Shown: in pieces, positions 1 through 9,879 of the stretch
Numbering within the stretch: position 1 is the first letter of the stretch
How the letters are laid out: every line of letters starts with the position of its first letter
NCBI RefSeq assembly: GCF_000485595.1
Contig: NW_014578276.1
Coordinates: 64,550-87,049, forward strand
DNA length: 22,500 nt
From: Priapulus caudatus
Taxonomy: Eukaryota; Priapulida; Priapulimorpha; Priapulimorphida; Priapulidae
Direction of reading: 5' to 3'
Made by a program: the position numbers and the translations under genes
Notes under the pieces: model-generated
The model's input: only the letters and a program-made list of their open reading frames with translations
Told to the model about the DNA's origin: nothing
Database searches by the model: none

Positions 1-33
1 TACAAACAAGAATAGTTTAACTAAGGAAACGAA

Positions 34-38
<5 letters not shown>

Positions 39-67
<29 letters not shown>
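39..67. repeat. (AT)n microsatellite
   Basis: Uninterrupted AT dinucleotide run. The rest of 1-890 is AT-rich unique sequence in which I see no gene. Confidence 0.9.
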
Positions 68-71
<4 letters not shown>

Positions 72-894
72 CATAGACGCTGCGGACACCTTGTTTACTA
101 GCATCCCGCTGAGCTTTGGTCGTCAGCATTAAACGCTCGGAATTTCCCCGAAAAGTCGCAAAAACGAATTTTTTTATGAAACAAAAAACACTAACGAGAA
201 TGTAATGATCCACTTCGACCGCGCCACCCCTAACCAAGTGTCACGTAGCTTTGCTGACCAATCACATTGCCGGAGCAGTCACGGTTGGCCACTTGAATTG
301 TTCTGACATAAAAACGTTCTGGAAAAATTCGGCCAGCGAAAGCAGAAAGCAGTTTAACTATCGATAAGATGACGTCATCGTATCCGGCTGCTCACTTCTT
401 TTAATGTACCGACAGATGGCGGAAAAGGCATAATTTATCTCTGTTGGTTGCATCAGAGATATCTTTGACGTACGAGAAATGTTGAAGCAGCACAAGATAT
501 AAACGAATACCAAGGGATCCGATTTAACGTAACCGTTATTTTATTATTACACCCAACCATACCCATCCATTGATGAAATTGCATCTGAAAGATTACTATC
601 TATCTCACGATTTAACCTCAATGAATCCAATTGAAATGATTTGATCAAAATTTCATCTATCAATGATGCAATATATAATTATATATATATACCGTAATTT
701 TTTCGGCCAATTTATTGCATGAATTTATGGTAATACATTATCGTATACTTACTCATTGATTATTGTAGCGGAATATGGCGAACTTATTCTAATATCTTTA
801 GGTTAAAACTTATTAGGATATGGAATTGAACGTATCATCATAACATCCTTCTAACAACAGCATTCCAGTGTTAAACCAGGCGCCATCCCGTATT

Positions 895-1107
895 CACGTG
901 GGTTAGGTTGTGACGCAATAATAAACAGCAATTAGTGACGCAATCAAATATCAATGCGTGCAACGCTGATTAGCTGACGTCACGGTAATCCGTGAGTGAC
1001 GTCATTCGCAACTATATGCTAATCGACTACGAACCAAAATTCGAAATTCATTCGCACTCTGTCACGTGATCGCCTGAGCACGTGACATATTAAACCAACA
1101 TGGCGGC
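895..1107. promoter_or_regulatory. Promoter-like cluster of CRE, E-box, octamer and YY1 motifs
   Basis: Perfect motifs seen: CACGTG at 895-900, 1063-1068 and 1079-1084; TGACGCAAT at 911-919 and 936-944; TGACGTCA at 975-982 and 997-1004; ATGCTAAT at 1016-1023; and AACATGGCGGC, a YY1-type start-site motif, ending at 1107. Paired sites of three kinds within 213 bases are unusual. No downstream exon could be identified; the ATG in the YY1 motif meets a stop after nine codons. The call is by motif only. Confidence 0.4.
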
Positions 1108-1251
1108 GACAGTTAACAATGTCCGTTAGATGACATGTGACGTCGGGGTCGTGGCATTGAGTTTCGATGACCTTGAGTCTACGAGCCTGCCCTCATTAGT
1201 AAAACTGCAACGAGAATTCATATATATAAACACGGACACTCCATGTGCCCT

Positions 1252-1257
1252 TAATCA

Positions 1258-1331
<74 letters not shown>

Positions 1332-1353
1332 AACACACACACACACACACACC
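1252..1353. repeat. (CA)n microsatellite
   Basis: About 100 bases of CA repeat with few interruptions. The histidine/threonine reading frames across it are not genes. Confidence 0.95.
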
Positions 1354-1629
1354 ACAGCAATCCAAGAGATTTGGAAGGTTAGTGATCAAGTTAAATTCTT
1401 GGGAGACAGGTGCATGAAATTATGCCAGAGAATGAATTTCAAGGCACGTGTCATAAGTTGTGGGAATATGAATTCGGGGATCGGTTAACAGTCCAGCGGC
1501 TTAGTCTAAGGCTGAATGGGTCAGGATAAGACTCAAATATGGAAGAAATACTTTACGGCGGACAAGTGGTAGTGAACATTTTTAAGGGGTAAAGTCAATC
1601 ATCTATGTGGTAGATGGTCTCGTTCGAGT

Positions 1630-1743
1630 TTATCTTACGCCAAAGGAGGCCAGTGATCCGTGGCGGTTGCATGCATTCTCCCCATTACAATTGATAGCTT
1701 GTGTCATTCGTGCAGTTCTCTTTGGCTCTTACACCAGTTGCTT
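1630..1743 (-). pseudogene. BRICHOS copy 1, exon 5 (shifted after the Ala-Lys codons)
   Basis: The acceptor CATCTACAG is intact and the exon starts EATGVRAK as in copy 2. An extra base in the TTT run at 1721-1723 (plus strand) moves the frame, and the literal reading ends about eleven codons later. The final 80 bases, which encode the cysteine loop and C-terminus in copy 2, are conserved in the original frame. Confidence 0.65.
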
Positions 1744-2145
1744 CTGTAGATGTAGAAATGGTTCGTTATTGCACGTGTAGATGGCGATATACTCTAGAAT
1801 TTTAGACTGTATTATGATAATAAGTGCATGAATAATAGTAGGTACCTACTAATTTCTATAATCACGCATTCACATTTGTCGTAAACAACAGTGAGTTTCG
1901 AAATCGTTATTTTTGACCGCTGATAGACACCCCGCGATTTGCTACACCTTGACGAAGTTGCGCATTTTCTTCATTTATTTTGCAAGTTACAGACGAAGCG
2001 CTAATTAGAAAAGTCTAAATTATATTTATACCTAACTGCAATTTAACCGAACGCTTTTATTTAGGACAAATTCGTCCACATGGATTAAACTAAGAGTTGT
2101 GTATCGATATTGCAATCCTCCTCGTCTTAAATTAATACATAGACA

Positions 2146-2181
2146 AAGAGCGTATAAAGAAGGCCTTATTTATACGCTCTT
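2146..2181. other. 36-base near-perfect palindrome in BRICHOS intron 4 (copy 1)
   Basis: Arms AAGAGCGTATAAA and TTTATACGCTCTT surround a GAAGGCCTTA centre. The whole 36 bases pair with only one G-A mismatch. The same sequence is unchanged in copy 2. Confidence 0.85.
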
Positions 2182-2544
2182 GACAAGACACACCTCGGTC
2201 TGTAGCTTGCAGCCAAATGTTTCGATGCGCAACTTTGTCAGTGGATGCGCGTGTAGTGGCGCCACCGTCGTTGTACGCAACGGTATAGCCGTCAGTTTTA
2301 AAACATTAAAAGAATATTTCGAAAGAATACTGACAAATGAATTTTTTATGTAGCGTAATTTACGTACCTAAACTATATATATATAATCGATTTTAGCTGA
2401 AAATATTTAATATGCAATTAACCTATTTAATTGCGGAGCATCCTGGCCTCGTGTTTGATTAACTCCGCCATGTTGAATTTTGGTCTCGCCTTCTCTTTCT
2501 GGCCTGCCTTTACATTACCAGTTTACCACCCTAATAATTACCCA

Positions 2545-2855
2545 CATCCTCCACCACCAACATCATTATCGTTTCCATCGCCATCAGCGACATCATCATG
2601 ATAGTCGTCGTCATCGTTGTCGTCATTATCACCACTATCATCGACATCATCATCATCATTATCGTTGTCGTTGTCATCGCCGTCAATAGCTCCACCATTA
2701 TCACTATCATCATCGTGATCATCGACGTCATTATCACTATCGTCATCATCAATCATCGTCGTATCACTATCTCCATCATCATCATCATTCATCATCATTA
2801 ATCACCATCATCATCATCATCGTCATCATCGTCGTCATCATCATCGCTCGTCCAC
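2545..2855. repeat. Imperfect ATC trinucleotide repeat, intron 4 of copy 1
   Basis: About 300 bases built of ATC, GTC and ATT triplets. It ends within 15 bases of the exon 4 donor. Ile/Val/Met/Asp-rich open frames here on either strand are repeat artefacts. Confidence 0.95.
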
Positions 2856-2860
2856 CTTAC

Positions 2861-3024
2861 CTGGTCGTTGGTCCTCGGTACAGGAAGAGCCAGTAGCTGG
2901 GCATGTCCTTACATAACTCAGCAATGTCATCACCGGGCGATATCCGTAAGTACTAGAGGTCGATACGGAACGTCTGTCGTACCCCATGTCGATGTATTCT
3001 CTGGAATGGGGGCGCTCATACCTC
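2861..3024 (-). pseudogene. BRICHOS copy 1, exon 4 (several indels)
   Basis: Splice sites CACCACCAG and GTAAGG are intact. Short in-frame pieces such as EYIDMGYDRR and EDQRPG are readable, but they lie in different frames because of about six one- or two-base indels relative to copy 2. Confidence 0.65.
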
Positions 3025-3164
3025 CTGGTGGTGAATGAAGGGGAAGGGTAGGCGTTAGACAAGCTATGTTCTCATGAGCACATCTGTACAGTGTCAGAGC
3101 GTAGCCATATGCCGAAATTTATCCAGATCAAGTTGTGTTCATAAAGGTGGTGTGTGTGTCTGCG

Positions 3165-3595
3165 AGGCTAGACATACATAGATAAACGACAACATACATA
3201 CAACACATATCAACACAGACACCACATACACACAAACACATGTCAACACATATGAACACATACACAACATACCTACACACAACATATGTTAACACATACA
3301 CAACATACATACAACATATGTCAACAAAATTACAAAATATACTTACAACACATTAACACATTCACAACTTATATACAAAATATGCAAACAAAAATATGTA
3401 TACAACATATAACAACACAAAACTGCCATGCATATAACAGATATCAATATATAATACACGCCATACGTTCAACGTATATCAACACATATGTATCAAAACC
3501 GCATGTATCAAACATAGAAATATACGCCACAACATTAACAACACATACACGCCCATACATACAACATATATCAGTAAAGTACGCAACACAAAATG
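3165..3595. repeat. A/C/T-rich ACATACAAC-type minisatellite, intron 3 of copy 1
   Basis: Degenerate 8-11-base units such as CACATACACAACATAC and ACATATGTCAACAC repeat over about 430 bases. Open frames across it are low-complexity. Confidence 0.85.
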
Positions 3596-3679
3596 TGATT
3601 ATCAGAATTCAAAATAATATTATTATTAAGAGGATATTTTCTTGCATTGTTATTGATCTGTTAGAGCTAGGGAAAATGG

Positions 3680-3696
3680 TTAGGGTTAGGGTTAGG
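3680..3696 (+). repeat. Telomere-like TTAGGG tract in intron 3, copy 1
   Basis: Nearly three tandem TTAGGG units, followed by degenerate GTTAGG and TTGGGTTAG words to about 3730. Confidence 0.8.
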
Positions 3697-3840
3697 ATAA
3701 GTTAGGTAGCAGTTGGGTTAGTGTTAGGCTAAGGATTTTGACGGAAGGAAGGCCGTTTTCCCTCTCGCTCTACTCAATTCCTCGATTGCTCACGACACGG
3801 CCTAGCGACGCTGCTGCCACCTACAGGGAGGATGACTCAC

Positions 3841-3950
3841 CGTCATAGGCGCGATGTCTGCGCGCGAATTCTCGTAAGTGCTATCCAAGATCGGGTCGAG
3901 TCTTTTGATGTAGCAGATGCCGCGTAGCGATTCTTCTGCGCCAGAAAACC
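3841..3950 (-). pseudogene. BRICHOS copy 1, exon 3 (one-base frameshift)
   Basis: One base shorter than in copy 2, in the run near 3920 (GCCGCG against GCCCGCG). The downstream half still reads ICYIKRLDPILDSTYEN in the correct frame. Acceptor TTGCAG and donor GTGAGT are intact. Confidence 0.7.
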
Positions 3951-4265
3951 CTGCAATCGTAGAGAAATACTGCTGGTGTAAACAGCCCGCCCGACGCCGC
4001 GCTCGTAGAACTGTGGGTTTCACATTACATCACATACAGTTCACATCACATAACGGGCGTTATGTAAAACTTTTTAAGTTTTACTGAGAGCAGAAAATGA
4101 CGTTGAAATCGCTCGTCATCTTGTAAAATTAATGCAATTGTATTATGAACAACTTTATTTTGCCTAACGATGACGCCATCGAATGCAACTATCATGCTAT
4201 TTGAACGACCGACTAGCAAATAACAATTAAAGAACAGTTTGTTAAGATATCAAGTTTAAGAATAA

Positions 4266-4436
4266 TTTAAATAGTAATAATGATAATAATAATAATAATA
4301 ATAATAATATATAATAACAATAACAATAATAGTAATAATGACAATAATAATAATAACACCCTGCTGTAATATATGAACAATAATAATAATAATAATAATA
4401 ATTAATAACAATATTAATAATAAATAATAATAATAC
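4266..4436. repeat. (AAT)n microsatellite, intron 2 of copy 1
   Basis: AAT repeats with AAC and ATG interruptions. The repeat runs directly into the exon 2 donor (minus-strand GTATTATTATT). Confidence 0.95.
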
Positions 4437-4601
4437 CGTGCTGTAGTCGTGCAGGTTGTCCGTCATACCCATAGTCATACCGCAGATGCTATGGTCTCCG
4501 CCAGGCGTGCGCTGTATGCGCATGACATCATTAAAAATTACGTCATAGTCTATCTTACATCGTCATCACAACGGCCGTGTAGTGACGCTCAAGAAACCCG
4601 G
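4437..4601 (-). pseudogene. BRICHOS copy 1, exon 2 (frame-disrupted)
   Basis: The acceptor CAGCAG|CC and the donor ACG|GTATTA are kept. The 3' part reads RIQRTPGGDHSICG, then MTMGMTDNLHDYST, where copy 2 has a single GMTDN; the 12-base addition partly repeats its surroundings. Two single-base losses (near 4552-4555 and 4567-4570) shift the frame upstream of that. Confidence 0.65.
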
Positions 4602-4891
4602 CTGCTGACGACAGAACGTGATGTCACGAGACGGGAAGATGCGGAAGCGGTTGTCATGGAAACGTGCGAACCGAGTACTGCCTATGTGCGTTTGGTGGGA
4701 CGGTGCGGGTGAAGATGAAGGTTGCGACCACTGCCCCCCCCCCCCCAACAACAAAATATTCACGCTTTTATGCTGAAACGTTGAGAATTTCGCAAATTTC
4801 CGCGTGTTATCTAAAGGAGGAAATAAGAGCAGAAAAATAGTCTGTGAATGAAGCACGGTCGAGAGTATGTTATTGCATTGTGAAACGCGCA

Positions 4892-5056
4892 CGCGGCGCG
4901 CGCGTGTTTGTGTGTGTGTGTGCGTGTGCGTGTGCGCGCGCGTGTGTGTGCGTGTGCGTGTGCGTGTGCGTTGTGCGTGTGCGTGTGCGTGTGCGTGTTC
5001 GCTGCGCGTGTGCGTGTTGCGTGTGCGTGCGCGTGCGTGTGTGTGTTTATGTGTGT
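4892..5056. repeat. GT/GC dinucleotide repeat, intron 1 of copy 1
   Basis: Alternating purine-pyrimidine GTGTGC repeat, a sequence type able to adopt Z-DNA. It starts about 10 bases inside the intron from the exon 1 donor, after a TGACGTCAC motif. Confidence 0.95.
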
Positions 5057-5070
5057 GACGTCACACTCAC

Positions 5071-5131
5071 CTCGTCTGCCGTTAACGCTGCACAGCATGG
5101 CAGCAACAATCAGTGACGTCAGCATCGTCAT
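5071..5131 (-). CDS. BRICHOS copy 1, exon 1 (signal peptide)
   Basis: ATG at 5129-5131 and donor GTGAGT at 5065-5070. The exon sequence is identical to exon 1 of copy 2 and encodes the same signal peptide. Confidence 0.75.
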
Positions 5132-5287
5132 CGTCTTTGCAATCGGCGCCGAAAAGTAACACTATATTGATATCTGAATGCAAATCAAAAAATGATGAAT
5201 CGTAGCCAATGTTATAAATTAATCAATAACAAATGTCAATAAATCGCTAATTAATAGCACCGATCGACCATGATGGTGTAGTAGATG

Positions 5288-5451
5288 TGTGAGCGTGCGC
5301 CAGTATGTGTGCGTGTGCGTGTGCGTGTGCGTGCTGTGCGTGTGCGTGCGCGTTGCGGCGTGCTGCGTGCGCGTGAAGCGATGTGCGTGCGAGCGGGCGA
5401 GCGTGCCTGTGCGTGTGCGTGTGTGTATGCCTGCGCGTGCACGGGCGCGGC

Positions 5452-5510
<59 letters not shown>

Positions 5511-5531
5511 CGTGTACGTGTGAGTGTGCGT
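5288..5531. repeat. GT/GC repeat outside the duplicated unit
   Basis: About 240 bases of GTGTGC-type repeat with a pure GT run at 5455-5505. The cysteine/valine and threonine/histidine frames across it are not genes. Confidence 0.95.
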
Positions 5532-5708
5532 GCGTTTGTATGTTCCATGCTGTCGAGATTAAAATTATTGAAATCATACGCACTTAATTTCCTGCCGACT
5601 GAGTTGTATGATGAAATTTCGTTCCACTGGGATTTCAATTCGGTTATTTCACTGCTTGGTCGTGTTAATTATAACGACATCAGTGATTCTGCTGCGGCTA
5701 ACAGTACA

Positions 5709-5998
5709 CTGCTGCTGCTGTAACTACTGCTGCTGCTGCTGTTACATACTACTGCTGCTGCTGCTGCTGGTACTACTACTGCTGCTGCTGCTACTCTGCT
5801 GCTGCTGTCTCTACTGCTGCTGCTGCTACTACTACTGCTGCTGCTGCTGCTACTACTACTGTCAGCTGCTGCTGCTGACCTGCTCTGCTGCTGCTGTTAC
5901 TGCTGCTATTGCTGCCTGCTGCTGCTACTGCGCGGCTGCTGCTGTGCTGCTGCTGATACTGCTGCTGTACTGCTGCTGCTGCTACAACTTCTACTACT
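5709..5998. repeat. Imperfect CTG/CTA trinucleotide repeat
   Basis: About 290 bases of CTG runs interrupted by CTA, TGT and CTC triplets. Open frames encode poly-Leu or poly-Cys. The preceding stretch 5548-5700 is unique, with a short open frame (containing ALNFLPTELYDEI) that I cannot assign. Confidence 0.95.
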
Positions 5999-6000
5999 AA

Positions 6001-6383
6001 CTACTAATTTTTTATTACATTACGTGACTGTGTAAGCCGCTTTAGGGATGCTTACTGGACTTACTAGTCTCTCTTCCCGTCACAGCGTTGCAACATCTGA
6101 TCTTTATGTCACTGCGCAAACGCTGAATTCCTACCTCCGTGGCACCTCTGTTTCCGTCTATCCTCTTGTTTGTCGCTCTGTCGCTCTCTTTATTTCTCCG
6201 TCTGTTGATCTTCTTTCAAAATCGCTCGCGTTTCTCGCCTTAAAACCCTTTTTCTACACTTCGCTCTGTATGTCAAACTATTTGCGTGTCTCTCTCGCTC
6301 GTGTCCCTTAAGGTACTAATGCAACTGTCTTCTCACTTTGCTACCTAACGATTCTCAACCTTGTTTTTGAGCTTCACTGTCAC
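6001..6383. other. Unique, pyrimidine-biased stretch without a gene
   Basis: Rich in CTCT and CGCTC words on the plus strand. An 87-codon open frame exists, but its composition follows the pyrimidine bias and no splice or domain pattern supports it. Confidence 0.5.
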
Positions 6384-6444
6384 TTAAAGGAATAATAGGT
6401 CCATTGATTATGCCAATTTTAACGAATACTAGAGTAACTGGCAC
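6384..6444 (+). repeat. Left inverted repeat of the 2.6-kb element
   Basis: Pairs with 8962-9024 in inverted orientation. The interior side ends at AGAGTAACTGGCAC. Confidence 0.75.
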
Positions 6445-6994
6445 TTGTGTAGTTAATAAGTACATTACCTTATAGCCAAACGCGTATTAGTTTGTCCCAA
6501 TATCACTGCTAGTTACTAAGAAATGTCGAATGAAATCCGCTAAATCTGGTAATCTGGCGCCAACGCCTAAATTGGTTGCCAAGCAAAATAGCCTCGATTT
6601 CGGTTAGATGACGTCACATGTTGCTACGGGTGTTTAGCAGAGAATTGTTGTGCCGGGATGCTTATAACGACTAATGAGCTAGTAGAAATGTATCTCTGGT
6701 GTATTCTCGTATTGAGGCACAAGTAAATAATCGTGGTGCTAATGAACGGTACCCACATGTCTTCAATTTCAACACAGGTGTATTCGTTTGACCAATATAC
6801 GTAAATGCTCGTAGTGCCGTCTGCTTTCCATGTTTAGCTCTGTGCCGTGGTTAGTCCGCGATCCCCCCATAGTGTTGGCCCCAAACACAGCCTACTTCAT
6901 TATCACGAGCGCCCGTGATTCGTACGTGATTCCACGTTCATTACAATCAGAGCTAGCGTATATGGTGTGTATTCTGTTTCATAATTCGATTCAA

Positions 6995-8343
6995 ATTCAT
7001 TCGATGCGTGAATCGAATGATTCGATGCATCATATCGATGCGTGAAATCGAATCATTCGATGCGTGAATCGAATGATTCGATGCATCATTGCGATTCACG
7101 CATCGAATCATTCGATTCACGAGCATCGAATCATTCGATTCACGCATCGAATCATTCGATTCACGCCATCGAATCATTCGATTCACGCATCGATCATTGA
7201 AGCATGAATCATTCGATTCACGCATCGAATCATTCGATGCATCATTCGATGCGTGAATCGAATGATTCGATGCGTGAATCGAATGATGCATCGAATCATT
7301 CGATTCACGCATCGAATCATTCGATTCACGCATCGAATCATTCGATTCACGCATCGAATCATTCGATTCACGACAATCATCGATGCATCATTCGATGCGT
7401 GCATCGATGATTCGATGCGTGAATCGAATGATTCGATGCGTGAATCGCAATGATTCGCGATGCATCATTCGATTCACGCACTCGAATCATTCGATTCACG
7501 CATCGAATCATTCGATTCACGCATCGAATGATGCATCGAATCATTCGATGCGTGATCGCAATGATTCGATGCGTGAATCGAATGATTCGATGCGTGATCG
7601 AATGATTCGATGCGTGAATCGCAATGATGGCATCGAATCATTCGATTCGCGCATCGAATCATTCGATTCACGCATCGAATGATGCATCGAATGATTCGAT
7701 GGCGTGAATCGAATGATTCGATCGTGAATCGAATGATTCGATGCGTGAATCGAATGATGCATCGAATCATTCGATTCGCGCATCGAATCATTCGATTCAC
7801 GCATCGAATCATTCGATTCACGCATCGGAATCATTCGATTCACGCATCGAAATGCATTCGATGCATCATTCGAATGCGTGAATCGAATGATTCGATGCGT
7901 GAATCGAATGATTCGATGCGTGAATCGAATGATTCGATGCGTGAATCGAATGATGCATCGAATCATTCGATTCGCGCATCGATCATTCGATTCACGCATC
8001 GAATGATGCATCACGCATTCACGCATCGAATGATTCGATGCATCATTCGCATGCGTGATCGAATGATTCGAATGCGCGAATCGAATGATTCGATGCGTGA
8101 ATCGAATGATTCGAGTGCCATTCATTCGCATTCACGCCATCAACATTCGATTCACGCATCGAATCATTCGATTCACGCATCGAATGATGCATCGAATCAT
8201 TCGATGCGTGAATCGAATGATTCGATGCGTGAATCGAATGATTCGATGCGTGAATCGAATCATTCGATTCACGCATCGAATCATTCGATTCACGCATCGA
8301 ATCATTCGATTCACGCATCGAATGATGCATCGAATGATTTCGA
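6995..8343. repeat. 21-bp palindromic satellite in alternating orientation
   Basis: The unit is ATTCACGCATCGAATCATTCG or its reverse complement, roughly sixty copies. The core CGAATCATTCG is itself a palindrome around one base. Runs of a few units in one orientation switch to the other, usually at a palindromic GATGCATC. Open frames of the SMRESND or RMIRCVN type on both strands are products of the repeat, whose period is a multiple of three. Confidence 0.95.
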
Positions 8344-8440
8344 TGCCTGTGAATCAAATAATATGCGATAAATCGAATGTTATTAATGTGATAAATCGAA
8401 TGTTATATGTGATAAATCGAATGTATATGCGATAAAATCA
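8344..8440. repeat. Short degenerate repeat at the satellite edge
   Basis: Four to five copies of a unit of about 20 bases around GATAAATCGAATGTTAT. It shares the AATCGAATG core with the satellite, as if it were an older, decayed part of it. Confidence 0.7.
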
Positions 8441-8784
8441 ACCATAAACAAAAATCGAATTATGACACAAACAAACATGGCCATAAGCGTTAGGGGCCTA
8501 CTGTTACGTATACAGTTACGGCACTGTACTATCGCTAGCGTGCCAGCAGCAAAGGCTTGCAATAGCTGGTATTGCAACGGTAATAGCTGGAGATATGATC
8601 TCCCAGTGCGCAGAGATACTGCATGAACGTAATAAATACTGACGCTCGTAAAAGGTAAGGTAAAATGACAAGGTAAGGATATAACGTTTTATCTGGGCTG
8701 TGCGTTTATAGATAGTCCGTGGGTGTCAGTTTTCGTTCGTGTGTTCTGCACCATTTACGTGTTTCTCATTTCATAGTGTAATAA

Positions 8785-8852
8785 ACCACCACAATTAACC
8801 CACCACAATTAAGACCACAATCAACACAATCCACAATTAAGACCACAATTAA
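8785..8852. repeat. CCACAATTAAGA minisatellite
   Basis: About five imperfect copies of CCACAATTAA(GA). Confidence 0.8.
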
Positions 8853-8961
8853 GGATCGAAATCACTGATGATAGCATTGCGTACGGCAGAGTATGCCTGC
8901 GAAAATGTCCGGTGCACTTTAAATCTGTATCACACCCGCTTCGCGGCAGCTTTTTGAAAGT

Positions 8962-9024
8962 GTGGCCAAGTTACTCTAGAATTCGTTAAAATTGCATAAT
9001 CAATGGACCTATTATGCCTTTACC
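8962..9024 (-). repeat. Right inverted repeat of the 2.6-kb element
   Basis: Reverse complement matches 6384-6444. Similarity stops on the interior side after GTGGCCAAG. Confidence 0.75.
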
Positions 9025-9393
9025 TGTTTCATCTGTAAGGCGCCAGCTATTTATACCCACCGAAAATGTTTTGATCACAGGTGTCCCGTGACACGATTGC
9101 CGCGGGAAACAATTTCAACCGCGAGCTAGAAAATTCCCAGGTCAAAACTGTCATAGTATAGAGAGTGCATATAAATTTAACTGCGAAACAGTCTTGGTTG
9201 CCATGGCGAGGTAAAAAACGAGCTTTGTTGTTGTCGCTCGCACGTTGTTGCCGCCTGATCATGAGGGCGATAGCGGTCGCATCCGGGTTGTTAATGTTTC
9301 TCGGAATGTAAAATTGCCAGCAGGAGAAATGTTGAATTATCATGAAATTAAAGCGGCGTACATGCGTGACGTCCTTGAACTTAAAGACGTAGT

Positions 9394-9482
9394 TCATACA
9401 CACACGCACGCACACACGCACGCACGCGCGCGCACACACACGCACACACACACACGCGCACACGCGCACACGCGCACACGCG

Positions 9483-9543
<61 letters not shown>

Positions 9544-9545
9544 TC
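9394..9545. repeat. CA/CG dinucleotide repeat
   Basis: ACACGCAC repeat grading into pure CA at 9490-9530. Confidence 0.95.
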
Positions 9546-9584
9546 CAGGCAAAGCATCACGCGAGCGCCACCACTACCTAGGGC

Positions 9585-9862
9585 ACAAAACATACGGCTG
9601 TGTGTTTTATTGTGTGAGCGTGCGTACGTCGAGCGTGTTGTGGCGAGCGTGCACCACGTGTATCGGGGGGCGGGGGGGGGCGGCTGCGTCTGTTGTGGCG
9701 TGCTCATGCGTGTGTGAGCGCGCGCGTATTGAAAAACACAACTGACCCTGACTTGCTCGATTGGAATTCTCATAAACAGACCATCTCAGGCGTACTCACT
9801 GCGCAGTGGCGAGCTGCCTGGCCAGCTCATAAACACATACCTGCATGCTAACCAGGTGCAAC
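9585..9862. repeat. Local duplication, first copy (block A)
   Basis: Matches 10825-10972 joined to 11265-11418. Shared words include ACATACGGCTGTGTG, GCGAGCGTGC, GGAATTCTCATAAA and ACATACCTGCATGCTAACCAGG. The second copy is split by the inverted-repeat element at 10973-11264. Confidence 0.8.
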
Positions 9863-9879
9863 TATGGGGCCGCCAAGAT

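Larger units (their letters stand above)
1630..5131 (-). pseudogene. BRICHOS-domain preproprotein, copy 1 (same five exons, frame-disrupted as given)
   Basis: This is a paralogous or allelic copy of the gene at 18876-22317. Exons: 5071-5131, 4437-4601, 3841-3950, 2861-3024, 1630-1743 (61, 165, 110, 164 and 114 bases, against 61, 152, 111, 163 and 116 in copy 2). All splice dinucleotides are kept. Exon 1 is identical. Exon 2 has an in-frame 12-base insertion, a further 3-base net gain, and two single-base losses. Exon 3 lacks one C in a CCC run. Exon 4 has several one- and two-base gains and losses. Exon 5 has an extra A just after the Ala-Lys codons and a divergent block. Read literally it is broken. 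Most lesions are homopolymer indels also abundant in the introns, so they may be sequencing errors in a working gene; I cannot tell which. Confidence 0.7.
1501..5285. repeat. Large direct duplication, unit 1
   Basis: Homology with 18748-22500 begins abruptly at TTAGTCTAAGG and runs through all exons and introns of the BRICHOS gene to about 5285, where copy 2 meets the window end. The left junction lies about 130 bases past the stop codon. Differences are mainly one-base indels and microsatellite length changes. Confidence 0.9.
6384..9024. mobile_element. Candidate 2.6-kb inverted-repeat element carrying a satellite
   Basis: The left end (6384-6444) and right end (8962-9024) are inverted copies of each other over about 60 bases with few mismatches, sharing for example TAATAGGTCCATTGATTATG. 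The interior holds unique sequence, the 21-bp palindromic satellite and a short degenerate repeat. No transposase is visible, and no target-site duplication could be resolved by eye. Confidence 0.5.

Noticed and set aside
4811-5638. Open frames rich in Cys/Val or Thr/His across the GT/GC repeats
   Set aside because: Pure microsatellite translation; only the short non-repeat end (exon 1 of the BRICHOS copy, 5071-5131) is supported.
6953-8371. Long open frames on both strands encoding repeats such as SMRESND, RMIRCVN and SNHSIHA
   Set aside because: They are translations of the 21-bp satellite, whose period is a multiple of three and leaves several frames open; no start context, splice sites or non-repeat sequence.
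9165-9212. TATAAAT followed about 30 bases later by ATGGCGAG and a GTAAAA donor-like site
   Set aside because: Only three codons before the putative donor and no matching downstream exon; motifs this short occur by chance.
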